DNA from: Capra hircus
Taxonomy: Eukaryota; Chordata; Mammalia; Artiodactyla; Bovidae
DNA length: 64,000 bases
Assembly (NCBI RefSeq): GCF_001704415.2
Contig: NC_030836.1
Coordinates: forward strand, 24,898,001 to 24,962,000
Reading direction: 5' to 3'
Part shown: positions 1 to 10,789 of the stretch, piece after piece
Numbering within the stretch: position 1 is the first letter of the stretch
Layout of the letters: the number at the start of each line of letters is the position of its first letter
The notes under the pieces: generated by a model
What the model saw: only the letters and a program-made list of their open reading frames with translations
The model's database searches: none
What the model was told of the DNA's origin: nothing
Made by a program: the position numbers and the translations under genes

Positions 1-643
1 GAGAAGCAGCAGCATGAGAGGGTTAAAGTCAGCACTCAAATCCAGCCCTGCTTTGGCCAGACAAATTGTTTTTAATGCAATAATATTTCAAGTATGAGTT
101 GGTTGAAACTGATTTCTGAAACAAAAATAAAAACTAAAAACCGGAGGCCAGGCTTCTCCCAGGCTCCCAGACTGAGTAGATGGTCTCATTATTCACTGCG
201 TGGAGATGCAGGGCTTGCACAATCCTCCAGGCCTCCTCCTGGGCCAAGCAGAAGCCGATGGGTACACTCCATCTCCCCACTATGGGTCCCATAGTCATTA
301 AACGTGCAAAGAGCCGGGGACATGACTGCTGACCTCCCAGCTCCAGGGAGCAGCAGCCTGCTACACTGCTTCCCACTTCAGACTTTAAACAGCATTCACT
401 CAGCACAGCTGCAAGGGACAAGCTGTTTATCCCCGGCACTATGAGTCCACCATGGGCAGAGGGACAGCGGGTGAAAATGGCTGTTGTCAGCTTCCAGGCA
501 GGAGATGAGATGGCCCTCCATGAGCATTTCTGTTACCTTTAAAGCTAAAATAGGGTAGCTGTGCCTTGTAAAGACTTAAGAGGCTATGGAAGGGGCTTTT
601 TGTATTGTACCCAAACCTTGGCTGAAGCCTTAAATGAAAGTTA
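1..643. other. Unique sequence, nothing recognised
   Basis: Moderately GC-rich unique DNA. Short open frames on both strands have no recognisable domain, no convincing splice sites and no start context. No repeat family recognised. Confidence 0.5.
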
Positions 644-651
644 ACGGGTAA

Positions 652-671
652 CAACAGGTGGCGCTAGTAGT
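652..671 (+). promoter_or_regulatory. CTCF-like motif in a SINE head
   Basis: The stretch AGGTGGCGCTAGTAG resembles the CTCF core AGGGGGCGCTA, with one central G-to-T change. It lies across the left TSD and the tRNA-like head of the Bov-tA copy. A related sequence is seen on the minus strand at the head of the Bov-tA ending near 9515, so the motif belongs to this SINE subfamily. Binding is inference only. Confidence 0.35.
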
Positions 672-873
672 AAAGAAGCCACCTGCCAATTCAGGAGACA
701 GGAGATGCAAGTTTGATCCCTGGGTTGGGAAGATCTCCTGGAGGAGGGCATGGCAACCCACTCCAGCATTCCTGCCTGGAGAATCCCATGGACAGAGGAG
801 CCTGGCGGGCTGCAGTCCATGGGGTCTCAAAAGAGTCAGACACGACTGAAGCAACTTAGCACGCATGCACACC
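656..873 (+). mobile_element. Bov-tA SINE
   Basis: tRNA-derived head (GGTGGCGCTAGTAGTAAAG, box-B-like GTTTGATCCCTGG) followed by the BovB-derived Bov-A unit (GGCAACCCACTCCAG, GGGCTGCAGTCCATGGGG, CAGACACGACTGA). Flanked by ACGGGTAACAAC (644-655) and ACGGGTAACCAAC (874-886), a TSD with one inserted base. No coding role; frames inside it are SINE artefacts. Confidence 0.93.
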
Positions 874-886
874 ACGGGTAACCAAC

Positions 887-2059
887 ACCCCACGTTGTGG
901 AGGGTGGCTTGACACATCCCAGCAACCCTTCTCGGAAGATGGCAAAGCTAGTTCTGAGACCCCCTTCTCCATTCAGGTTGAGTCAGAGGAAGCTGGGACT
1001 TCTTCGAGGAGCAGGTCCTCCCTAAGCACGTCTGTGGAGGAACAAGAAGGAAGAAAGAAAGGTGGTGCTTTCCACCCTCATCCCTCACTGGCTGAGTGAG
1101 GGGACCCCAGAAGAATTGTCCAGAGACTGAGGATCCATTCAGGAAGCTTCTCACTCCTTAACTGTGCTCAGTTCCTCAAACTTGCAGAAAAAAAAAAATA
1201 CAACTCCCTGGTATACATGGAGTAGACAGAAGTGAGAAAGTTCTTGGAAACTCAGTGTGCCTTCAGGAGTTTGAAGTGTACGTGAATTGAACAGGGCGGC
1301 CCAGGCACTGGGGCTGCCATGATGGCAAGGCAAGGGGAGGGAGGTCAGCAGTGGGGTTAGCTGTTCACTGGCCTTTCAGCTGGGCAAGAAGGCACTGTAC
1401 CCACAGGATAGAGAACCCTGGAGAACTGAGCTTGAACTGTCTCAACAGCCTGAAGAAGGCTGTGAGAGAGGGGATGAGAGGAGGGGAGCAAAACCAAGGT
1501 GACCAGCTGGGCTGAGGGGCACAGTCCATGCTAGGGAATGGGGCAGTGCTGGACCCACCCGAGGCTCCATGGCAGAGCTGACTTCAAGGAACTGCTCTGA
1601 CTCAGGTAACTGGATAGCTGAGCAAGAAATGCAAAGAGCATCAGCTGCCTGAGAAAGCCTCTGCCCCGTCCTTCCTGCCCAGCCCAACCCTGAGCAGCCA
1701 GAATGGGGGAAATAAAGGTGGTGGGTGGGGGCAGCTGGAACGTGAAACAAGAAGAATAAAGGGCAGAGGGTGGTCCTCCTCTCACTGTTGCTCCCTGAGG
1801 GCCAGACCAGGTGGAGCTGATGGGAGGGATAAAGTTGTCCCCTCAAGGGCAGGTGGCGGTTTTCCATTTAAATTGGACTCAGTGTTCAAATAACTCGATG
1901 CGACCTCTCCTGTCCTCCCCCTCCCCTCCTCCTCTCCCTCCTCCTTCCTCTTCCGCTCACCCCTTCCTCCTCTTCTTTCTTCCTGACCAAAAAGGTGGAA
2001 ACTATGAATATCACCAAGTCAGAGAAGTGAAGGGACCCTACGGAGTCCAGGCCACTAGA
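887..2059. other. Unique sequence with a polypyrimidine tract
   Basis: No repeat or gene recognised apart from the polypyrimidine run at about 1905-1984. Antisense frames of 60-141 codons across 1150-1870 show no domain or codon pattern that would support a protein. Confidence 0.45.
1905..1984 (+). repeat. Polypyrimidine tract (CT-rich)
   Basis: About 80 bases almost entirely C and T, built from CCTCC, CTCCC and TTCC units. Low complexity; could form triplex DNA. No protein implied, although it encodes Pro/Ser runs in one frame. Confidence 0.85.
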
Positions 2060-2215
2060 GAAACTGGTTGGGCACTCTCAGAACTTAATCTTCCTAAGCC
2101 TTGGATTCCTCATTTGTAACATGGAGATAACAAGGCTCACCTTCCAATCTTGCAGATTGAGATGAAAGAGTTTATGTCAGTGTTTGAAGCATCTAGCACT
2201 TGGGAGTGCCCAGCC
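2060..2215 (+). repeat. MIR SINE relic
   Basis: The order of the segments (TTAATCTTCCTAAGCCTTGG, then CTCATTTGTAACATGGAGAT, then a poorly conserved 3' part) matches the MIR core pattern 'aacctctctgtgcctcagtttcctcatctgtaaaatgg'. Boundaries approximate. Confidence 0.65.
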
Positions 2216-2307
2216 AATGTCTGCCATCGCTGACAGGGGTCCCTCCCTATAATCTCTGAGCCAGCAAACTTCTAGAACAACAGAGCTGAGAGAGTGTGGA
2301 AAGCCGT

Positions 2308-2456
2308 GGTCTAATATCCTCATGTTACTCATGACTAAACTGAGGATCAGAGAAGCTTGAGTCAAGCTGCTTGGAGTCACCCAGTGGGTTCACAGCAGAG
2401 TCAAAATCCAGACCCAAATCTCCTGACCCCAAAGCCAGTCTTCTTTCTACCATGCT
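2308..2456 (-). repeat. MIR SINE relic, antisense
   Basis: Contains ACTAAACTGAGGATCAGAGA and GTCACCCAGTGGGTTCACAG, the degraded reverse complement of the MIR core, ending in the usual 'gaccccaaagccagtcttctttctaccatgct' region. Confidence 0.75.
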
Positions 2457-2564
2457 CCTGGGCATTTCCATAATAGTTCAGTGAAGGTCTGCAGATTGGT
2501 TGATTGAAATGTCTGTTGATTGGCCTGGTGTCCTTAGCAGTGCCTAGGACTGCCAGATAAATGG

Positions 2565-2770
2565 ATGTGTGAGTACAAGGTTTCATTCACCCAGCAAACC
2601 TTCCCCAGGCATCAACCCTGTCCCCAGAACTGAGTGGAGCTCGATATGGACCTGGAAACCATCATCTCTGTACTCACTGAGCTCCCAACCTAACAAGGGA
2701 GGAAGCAGACTGTGAATATACCTTGGAGATTCCAGAAAGGCAGCACAGAGAGGTTCACAAGCTTGTGTAG
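2565..2770 (-). repeat. Probable L2 relic, antisense
   Basis: The pattern 'cattcacccagcaaaccttccccaggcatcaaccctgtcccc...actcactgagctcccaacctaacaaggga' resembles the reverse complement of the L2 3' end. Strongly diverged. Confidence 0.45.
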
Positions 2771-3099
2771 TGGATGGGAAATGAGGGAGGTCCACCCAGG
2801 ATTCTCCCCTGTCCCCATCTCCGCATGCCACCTGCCTTTTACGGTTCAATTTTGAGCTCCCCAGCTCTGTCATCAGACTGGCAGAAAGTCCTCTCTGATC
2901 TTGCTTTGGCCTCTAAGTACCTTACCACACTGCACACGAGTCAAGGTTCTCAGGCAAGAGCTTTTTTGACACGGATGAAGAAAAGATCACTGGAGAAAGC
3001 ATTTGCCAATACTCAGCTCTGCTTGTTTCATAATTTAACAGTCTGGCCGATCAACCCTTCTCTTCCTACTCGGATTCACTGCTTATAGGTGTTTACAAC

Positions 3100-3815
3100 A
3101 GGAAGGTAATTCCAAGTGAACACAAGGAAAGGTGACTGCAAGGCACAGGGCTTCCCTGAAGAAAGAAAAGTGAACAGAGCTCAAGGTTTAGTTCCTGGCC
3201 AGGACATTAAACTTCACATTCAAGTAGCACCATTCACCCAGCGATCTCAAAGCCCGCAGAAGGAATGACATGAACCGCATTTTTTTAAACATCAGGTAAT
3301 CCAAATCTGAATCCAGAGTCCGTGTAAGTACTACTGGGGATAAGCACTTAATGTCTTTGGGCACAAAACCAATTAAATACAGCCAAGGCAGTACTGTGGC
3401 TTGAATGTGTCAACGAAATAATTCTCAGTGACGGCTAATCGGATCAGCCCAGATCTGCAGCTGGCAAAACCTTCAAGGGCTCTGAAAGCTCAGTACTGAA
3501 GGACTGGTCAGGGGACAACTGCTTCCAGGCACTGGTAGACAGAGGGCAAAGGCTTCAGGACAAACTGGGGAATGATGGGAACGGAACTATAAGAATGAAG
3601 ATGTATTCTAGAAACAACAGACCTCGAGCTGCCCAATTATGCAATGTTTTCACATGGGAGGACAGTCAGGTCTTAAACCAGAGATTGTAAATGAAGGGTC
3701 AGCAGATCAAATCTAGCCCTTGCATGTGCTTTGTTAGGCCAATGCAATGTGCATGCATGTTGTTGGTATTAGTTGCCAATATTAAATACTGGAATTTTTT
3801 ACAAAAAACCCTGAC
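3100..3815. other. Unique sequence, nothing recognised
   Basis: No coding pattern. A segment near 3690-3790 with 'gggtcagcagatcaaatctagccc' vaguely recalls a hAT-type MITE, but not enough for a call. Confidence 0.4.
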
Positions 3816-3819
3816 TTCT

Positions 3820-4440
3820 GCATTTTATTAAAACTTGGAATATCTGAAAGATTTAAATACAAAGAAGGAAACAATTAAAATAGAAATCATTGGAGAATTC
3901 TTTTATAATGAATGCTTTTCCACTTTGGACCCAGAATCCAGAAGTTATAAAGGAAATAATTAATAAATTTGAGTATATAGAAATCAAAAATACAATAAAC
4001 AAAGTCAGAAAGACAAACAACAAACTGAAGGTAGAAACTGCAACTCATATTACACGGGTATTATAATCACTCTGATGATATACAGAAACTTTAAGAAATC
4101 AATAAGTAAAAAGTCCACAGCCCAATAAGAAACAAGCAAATGACATAAACTGACAGTTCACAGACAGCAAAATGCAAGTGGCTTGTATTTCTAAATATAG
4201 AAAAGATGTTCAATTCTACTCGTATTTTTTTTTTTTAAACCAAGCTAAATTATACCAAGATGCCATTTTTCACATCCTGGAATGGCAAATACCCAAGACC
4301 ATGATTATATCCACCATTGGCAGCACTAAGGAAGATTGCAACTCCTCTTCCAGAAAATTAAACAACAATAACTATTTTCCACTGCAGGACAGAAACCATC
4401 TGACTTTTAATCACGTGTCCCAGTGACTAGATGCCCTTGG
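3820..4440 (+). mobile_element. Ancient L1 (L1M/HAL1-like) ORF2 3' relic
   Basis: A-rich text with hallmarks of the end of L1 ORF2: ATCAATAAGTAAAAAGTCC, then ACAGCCCAATAAGAAACAAG, then GAAAAGATGTTCAATTCTAC, then ATACCAAGATGCCATTTTTC, then a 'tggcaaatacccaagaccatga' segment. All frames are broken. An internal T-run (4226-4238) interrupts the match. Confidence 0.65.
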
Positions 4441-4605
4441 GAGTTTCGCACCCGGAACCTGAAGATGGAAACAAGAATTTTGTCTGGATACTATTTAGCA
4501 TCTAACTTGAACATGCTGCTCTTCGATAATTAGGCAAAGGTTCTGGTGAAAAATAGAAGGGTTTCCTCAGGAACCTGAGCTGTATGTGCTCTTCTATTTC
4601 TTTCT

Positions 4606-4725
4606 TTTTTTTTTTTTAATTTTACTTTACAATACTGTATTGGACTCTGTGGGAGAGGGAGAGGGTGGGGTGATTTGGGAGAATAGCATTGAAACATGTA
4701 TAATATCATATTTCTTTTATTACAA
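4606..4725 (-). mobile_element. Short L1 3' end with inverted 5' part (twin priming)
   Basis: 4600-4645 is the reverse complement of an artiodactyl L1 3' terminus with its poly-A tail (poly-T, then TTTACTTTACAATACTGTAT). Directly after it, 4651-4720 carries a more internal part of the same 3' UTR in the opposite orientation (GGTGATTTGGGAGAATAGCA, TTGAAACATGTATAATATCA). An inverted 5' part joined to a sense 3' end is the usual outcome of twin-primed L1 insertion. Possible TSD TATTTCTTT on both sides. Confidence 0.65.
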
Positions 4726-4779
4726 GAGAGAAAGGAGAGCACCAGCAGGAGGGCAGGTGAAAGTCTAGCACCGTTGCAA

Positions 4780-4990
4780 GCTCACTGTGCCCTCATACAC
4801 ACTCACTGCCCACTTCATACCTATCATCTCATTTCTTCCCCACAACAAGCCCAAGGGCATAGCAATCTTCCTTTTGTAGAGAAGCCAACAGACTCAGAGT
4901 AGCCATGGGACCTGACCTTCTTTGACAGATGCGTGCAGGGAGGGGCTGAACCAAGGAGCCACAGCGTGGGTCCAAGTGGAGGAGAAGCTA
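4780..4990 (-). repeat. MIR relic, antisense
   Basis: TCATACCTATCATCTCATTT, then CCACAACAAGCCCAAGGGCA, then AGAGAAGCCAACAGACTCAG follow the order of the reverse-complement MIR (low-order bases diverged). Confidence 0.55.
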
Positions 4991-6975
4991 CGTTTGACAC
5001 GGGTCATTTTGGTTGAATGAATGAAAGGAACCCCAGAAGCTGCGGGTGCCCTGGTCAGCTGCTGAGCCGTGGCAGGGGACCATGCCAGGGCTTTCGTTTG
5101 TGCTTTGCTTTAATCCTCTTCTTCAGTGAGAGAGGTGCCAAGACCAGTCTTACAGGCTGCTCTGTGTAAAGAAAATAGCAGTGGTGAACCCCTCAAATGC
5201 CATTTTGCTTCCTCTGATTAGGGAAGAAAGCTCACAACTGACCTTTGCACTGCATAAATCATCAGGTTCCTGGACAATGTGGTGGGGGTGGGGAGGGTCA
5301 GACAGGACCTCAAGAGGGACACGAATTTCCTGCTAGCAGAGCAATTGGGGGAGGAATCAATCAATTCGCTAGAAAACAAACAATGACAAGACTTTGTGCC
5401 GGGCTCACTGAAATCTCTCCCTCCCTACGCACCTCACCTTATCTGCCCCCGCACCCTTGCCTCCTCAGAGCAGTTCTCTTAGTGTTACTTGAGATGCTGC
5501 CCCTGGGCTTGAGGTCCTAAAACTTCCCGCCAAATAAAACATGACTCTCAACAACAACAAAAAGAAAGACTCTGCACCCTGAGACAGCGGAGAAGTTCTC
5601 ACTAGTTACAGCCTACAGTACTTGGTTTCCCTCTCCCCGTAGCCTGCATCATACGCCTCTCTTGGCAAGCTCACCATGAGAGACACTACGATTCTTGCTG
5701 ACCTGTCCTTCCCCGTTAATGGAACTACTTGTGGGTAGATGTTGTTATCCTTGGCAAAGGGATATCTTTGGAAACCAGGGATTAGAGTGAAAAGGCCAAT
5801 ATTTTTTCTGTAACCAAGGAGCATCCCTGATTTATTTCTTCACAGAGTCCTTCATGGAGTATCAGGTTGTGATGGCAAAAATTCCCAGAGAAGAATGATG
5901 AGGAAGAAAGTTATTCAAGGCCTGGGAAAGCTGAGTTCCTTTGGAGCTGGCCAGCAGCACCTCTCCATCCCAGAAACCTCCCTTGGGAGCCATCGGACCC
6001 CTTCTTTGGGGAAGACACAACTCTATACATCTAGAGCTGGGATGCAAATGGATTTTGTGGGATGCTCTGAACACTGATTAAAACCACTAAGAAAGGGAGA
6101 GGGTGGGCAGGAAACTGTCAAATTTTGCAAAAAACCACATTCCCAGAACCTTTCCAAAGCATTCTCAGAGTCTCTCTAAACCCAAACTTGTGTTTCCTTT
6201 CACCATTACTCAGAATCACTGAGCTAGAGTTGTCAGAGTTGTGCATTTCTCTGAAATAGTGCAAGCTATTCAGTTAATCAAACTTTCTTATATCAGAGCC
6301 CCAATAACACAAAAGCTGTCTTGTTCCCTCTTTCCCTCTGTCATTAAAACAAAAAGGCAAAAGATAAGAAAACAATCTCACCTCAGGGATTTGCACAATA
6401 ACGTTTAGTAGATATCTTGGCTTGACCTGAACAATAGAGAGTCATAAGAAGTCATGTTCAGAATTACAGGCTTGGGGGTCCTTTAATATCCTCAATCATC
6501 AAAAAAAAAAAAAGAATTTGATATGAGCCTTATACTCTGTCTAGTAGAGTATCAAAAGAACTCAGAACTAAAAGGGTTGAAACCAAAAGGGTTTTCTGGC
6601 TAAGGCTCCATCCTTGTCCCTAAGTTTAGCACTTAATGGAAGTGGCGCTGTAACTTCCCATTGCAGGGGGCAGGCTTCTTGACCATTATTCTGAGACATA
6701 ATGGATCGGAACTACATAAAATGCACAGAACACTAAACCACAGGAGATCCAGCTGAAGCCAAGACTGTAACCAGCTGGGATTCGTCCGTCTAATTGTCTG
6801 ACTCTGAGCTTCCTTATCTGAAAGACAAGTCGGTTGAATTAGCACAGGCTGACCTTACTGGGAGGAAAAAGAGACCAGCAGGGCACAAAGGACCTACCCA
6901 GCTGGAAGAAGGAAAATGTACTCTAGAAGAAGGGGAGACCATGGTGAAAGGCACATCAGTGGTAAAGCACGCTGT
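4991..6975. other. Unique sequence, about 2 kb
   Basis: Unique DNA with an A-run at about 6501-6514. Frames up to about 124 codons (one starting near 6794) show no domain, signal peptide or splice structure. No repeat recognised. Confidence 0.45.
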
Positions 6976-6984
6976 TCTTTCCCT

Positions 6985-7595
6985 TGGATCTGGGAACCCT
7001 ATCCCTGCTCTTCTTGGATATGGGTTGGCTGTTCCCTTCTCCAAAAATGGCTTTTCCTTTCTTTTGTATGTGTCTAAATTCTATGCAACCTTAAAGGTCC
7101 GGTTCAAAAGTCATCTCCATAATCTTTCTATTACAAATAACCTCTTCATTGGACTATTACAGCACTAATTTGTACCTCTATGATGACACTTATCACTTTT
7201 TCTTATACTAAAATAGTCCATACCCATAGTGTCCCTGCTTCCCATCAACTGGTCCCTGATACCCATAGTGTCACCAGCTTCCCTGGTGGCTCACATGGTA
7301 AAGAGTCTGCCTGAAGTGCAGGAGACCCAGGTTGCATCCCTGGGTGGGGAAGATCCCCTGGAGAAGGAAATGGCAACCCACTCCAGTATCCTTGCCTGAA
7401 AAATCCCATGGACAGAGGAGCCTGACTGGCTACATTCCATGGGGTTGCAAAGAGTCAGACACAACTGAGTGACTTCACTTTCACTTTCATAGTGTCCCAG
7501 ACACAGACTGAATACATATTTGTACTTGATAATGCCTAGGAGAATATTTTCTGCATAGTAGGTGTTCAAATTACTGTGGAATGAATAAATGGAAT
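6985..7595 (+). repeat. L2 relic, interrupted by a SINE
   Basis: TTAAAGGTCCGGTTCAAAAG, then CACTTATCACTTTTTCTTAT, then, beyond the SINE, CATAGTAGGTGTTCAAATTA and GGAATGAATAAATGG. This is the order of the L2 3' end, finishing in the 'tagtaggtgctcaataaatatttg' motif. Bov-tA occupies 7273-7487. Confidence 0.6.
7273..7487 (+). mobile_element. Bov-tA SINE inside L2
   Basis: Complete head-to-tail copy (CTTCCCTGGTGGCTCACATG ... GACTTCACTTTCACTTT). TSD CATAGTGTC at 7264-7272 and 7488-7496. A third copy of the flanking word (ATACCCATAGTGTC at 7219-7232) lies 40 bases upstream, so the target already contained a small duplication. Confidence 0.93.
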
Positions 7596-7599
7596 CCCA

Positions 7600-8520
7600 T
7601 AATATCTGAACAAAATTTCTCTAGTTAACCTAAATACTTCAAATATTTTTATCTTTAAATTCTTGCTTAGATCTTATTTAAAAACTGGAATAATCCCATT
7701 TCAAATTCTAATTTAGTTATGGATCGATCCCACCATGGACCACTTCTTAAAGAACCTTTAATTTCTGACAGTCAAATGTTCGATGAGCACCACACCTAGA
7801 GTTCTTCTCATCGCTGCTCTCAAATACATATCTGTGGCAACATTTCAGCCCAAGCCTGCTGGGAAAATTTAATTTGTCTCTTACAGCCTCACCTCCCAAG
7901 AACAAGAAAATAATACTTACAGAACTAGTAATCTTTGCTCAATACAAATAAAGCAGAAAACAATACCCATGGCTCCTTAAAGCTGTATATTAGCCACACT
8001 GCAGAAAGTATCTCATTGATATTAATGTGCTTACAGAATATTACACAAAAATTAATTAAAAATTGAATAAGACCAGAGCTCAACATTCAGCATGTATAAT
8101 TTCCCTGCCAAAGCAGCTCATACAATGAATAGCTAAAATTTTAAGAGCATTAGTTTAGTGCATTGCAACATAAAACTCCATGTCTGATCACCTTTTTCAC
8201 AGGAAATGGGGGCTCTCTGGCTTTCTGGGTCCACAATTAACATGTCGACTTTGGGGAGGAGAATTAGGTCCTGCGTGTGATGCTATTTTATGATTCTCAG
8301 CTTGAGCTTCAGCCCCCAGGGACATGCCCAGTTATTTCAGAACCACAAATGGCCCATTCATGGAGAAACCTACCAGAAGTCTAATCGACACCAAGTCTCT
8401 CTGCAAACTCAGTAGTAACTCAGAGAGAGGAAACCATGGCAGGTCAGGTCAAGACGACTCCTACCTCTCAGGTCCCAGTCACTTCTGCTCCTTTGACTCT
8501 GCTCCCTTCATGTAGCCACC
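7600..8520. other. AT-rich unique sequence
   Basis: No gene or repeat recognised. AT-rich up to about 8200, then more balanced. Short frames only. Confidence 0.45.
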
Positions 8521-8527
8521 TGAAGTA

Positions 8528-8602
8528 TTGGGTTGGCCAAAAAGTTGGGGTTTTTCTGTAACATCTTTTCTTAACCCAAACAAACCTTTTTGGCCAAACC
8601 AA
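8528..8602. mobile_element. Mariner-type MITE, 75 bp
   Basis: Terminal inverted repeats TTGGGTTGGCCAAAAAGTT (left) and the complement of CTTTTTGGCCAAACCAA (right), separated by a short spacer with GGGTTTTTCTGTAACATC. Flanked by the TA dinucleotide (8526-8527, 8603-8604) expected for Tc1/mariner. Non-autonomous; no transposase sequence. Confidence 0.88.
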
Positions 8603-8639
8603 TAGAGAGATAATGAACACAGGAGTTAGAAGACATCAG

Positions 8640-8790
8640 CAAGCAACTTCCACCTCTGAGCCACAGTTCTTCACTACCTTATAGGTATTACTACATAATA
8701 CCTACCTTATAGAATTCTGTCAAGAGCTACGTGAGATAACGTGAATGTTGCACGTGGTACAGAGCAGATGCTCAGTGAATACACCCTCCC
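8640..8790 (+). repeat. MIR relic
   Basis: GCAACTTCCACCTCTGAGCC, then AATACCTACCTTATAGAATT, then CAGAGCAGATGCTCAGTGAA match the second half of MIR in order. Confidence 0.7.
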
Positions 8791-9077
8791 CCTTCCCCGC
8801 ACTGAAGACAAAACCCCAAACTTCAGTCCAGCAGCTCCCAGCTCCATTTATTTCCCTACATCATAAAGTATCCACAAACCTCTTGCCAGTTGAGTCTACT
8901 GGACAAGTCTATCTCTTGAAGGAAAGAGATATACCTTCAACTCTGTGTTCCCAGGACCTTTCACAGAACCTGGCACACAGATCTTAGCTGGAAATGTGTG
9001 TAGAACAAATGACTGAAAGAATGGGAGAAAATCATCACTAGTTGTTGGGTGCTGGCCTCCAGCACTTTGTACACATT

Positions 9078-9515
9078 GTGCTAAATTGCGTTCAATTGCG
9101 TCCGACTCTTTGGGCTTTTCCAGTAGCTCAGATGGTAAAGAATCTGCCTGCCGACGCAGGAGACGCAAGAGATGTGGGTTCAATCCCTGGGTCAGGAAGA
9201 CCCCCTGGAGGAGGGCGTGGCAACCTATTCCAGTATTCCTGCCTGGAGAATCCCCATGGACGGAGGAGCCTGGCGGGCTACAGTCCATGCGGTCACAAAG
9301 AGTTGGACATGACTCTGAGCACACATGCCTTTGTGACCCTATGGACTGTAGCCCGCCAGGCTCCTCTGTCCGTGGGTATTCTCCAGGCAAGAATACTGGA
9401 GTGGCTTGCCATGCCCTTCTCCAGGGGATCTTCCTGACCCAAGGATGGAAACTGTATCTCTTAAATCTCCTGACTGACAGGTGAGTCCTTTACCACTAGT
9501 GCCACCTATGAAGCC
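9078..9515 (-). mobile_element. Bov-tA SINE (outer), split by a second SINE
   Basis: The antisense tail starts at about 9078 (GCGTCCGACTCTTTG) and resumes after the inner insertion with TGACCCTATGGACTGTAGCC, ending in the tRNA-like head (TTTACCACTAGTGCCACC) near 9515. Degenerate TSD TTTGTACACATT (9066-9077) and CTTGCACACGTT (9516-9527), 9 of 12 identical. The older of the two nested copies. Confidence 0.85.
9113..9328 (+). mobile_element. Bov-tA SINE (inner), opposite orientation
   Basis: A full + strand copy (GGCTTTTCCAGTAGCTCAGA ... AGAGTTGGACATGACTCTGA) inserted in the tail of the antisense copy. Short TSD CTTTG (9108-9112 and 9329-9333). With the outer copy it forms an inverted repeat with arms of nearly 190 bases. 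Confidence 0.88.
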
Positions 9516-9659
9516 CTTGCACACGTTAGTTCACTGAATCCACACAAGGATCCTGGAAGGTAGATACTGCCTCTGTTCTCCAGTTAAGGATACAAGCAAG
9601 AGATCTGGCATGGCAGTCTTTCAGACATTATACAAACAATAGGTCAACTACATGAAATC

Positions 9660-9905
9660 ACCTTCAAAAACTGCAAATGAGTATTTGCTATATGTCAGGT
9701 ACTAAGCTAAACACCCTACATGCCTTATAACTTCAGCATTACAACTGTGTGAAACAAGAGAAACCCCAGATATGGAAAGAAAGGCTCAGAAGGGTTAAGC
9801 ATCTCACCCACAGTTCTGAACCATTTTAGACTGACTGCAGCGGCCATTTCAAACGGATCAACCTGATCTTAAAAGGGAAAGCCAGGGCTCCAACTCAGCC
9901 CTTTC
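9660..9905 (-). repeat. MIR relic, antisense
   Basis: AGTATTTGCTATATGTCAGG, then CTTATAACTTCAGCATTACA, then AGAAAGGCTCAGAAGGGTTA and 'aagcatctcacccacagt' form the reverse-complement MIR layout. Confidence 0.7.
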
Positions 9906-9989
9906 TGCCTCCGAGTCCCTGATGTGCTGCTGTGCCTCTTGAATAAATGAGTCAGTGGCTGACAGGAGGGGAGAGGGAAGGGGAAAAAG

Positions 9990-10135
9990 AGCAGGCAGAA
10001 GGAGGGAGAGAGCCTCACAAGGGAGGAGACATATGTATACTTACAGCTGATTCACATTGTTGTACAGCAGAAACCAGCACAACATTGTAAAGCAATTATC
10101 CTCTAATTTAATAAATTAGAAAAAAAAATTACCAA
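9990..10135 (+). mobile_element. Artiodactyl L1 3' end
   Basis: The 3' UTR signature GGAGACATATGTATACTTAC, GATTCACATTGTTGTACAGC, AACATTGTAAAGCAATTATC followed by an A-rich tail. Heavily 5' truncated, no ORF. Confidence 0.82.
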
Positions 10136-10139
10136 AAAA

Positions 10140-10785
10140 AGGAATAAAAAGAGAGAGGGAGAGAGGAAAGGAATAAGGGCAGATGTTCCTCAACATAACT
10201 ATCTGGGTAATTCCTACAAAGCCAGATCTTTCCTATTTAATCTTCTTCATAATTCCTGCTGTAGGGACCTGGCTGGTCTCCAAACCTGTAGTTCCCCACA
10301 GCCAGTGTATAAAATGCCAAGGGGCCAGCCTCTGCCTTGCACTGCATCCCAGAAGGCCACATGGATGGTTTCCTGCTGGAGGCAGAACAGCGCTCTCCAG
10401 CACAGGCACATTCTAGAGTCCTTGGCGGGTGGCCACCCTCTGCTGGGGTTGGTCTCCCAGGGGCACTGCTTCCCAACACAGTGGCCCCTAGTCGCTCTCC
10501 ATGTGGCTGGTCAGGCCCGGCTCACTGAACCCCAGGCTCACTCGTGAAGCCAGGTGCTCTGGGCATGGGAAGTTGGGCCAGCCCAGCAGAGATCGTGGGA
10601 AACCATGCCACGCTCTTCTTCCAGCTGGCCCTGGGTCACCAGAGCAAGGGTTTGCAGAAGAGGATGAGGGATGGCTCCTCAGAGGAAAGAGAACAGGACT
10701 GAGGGCAAAGAGTTCCAGGTTCCAGGTCTGCGTGTGTCCCTTTATGTGAGTCCTCTCCTCTCTCTAGGGACCAGCAACCAACCAA
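10140..10785. other. Unique sequence, nothing recognised
   Basis: GC-richer unique DNA. Overlapping frames of 60-82 codons on both strands are chance frames; none has splice-site support. Confidence 0.45.
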
Positions 10786-10789
10786 CTTG

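Noticed and set aside
1442..1867. 141-codon antisense frame
   Set aside because: Two antisense frames overlap in different phases, and there is no domain or exon structure.
9040..9484. Pair of 131-132-codon frames
   Set aside because: They run through two nested Bov-tA SINEs; SINE reading frames recur at every copy.
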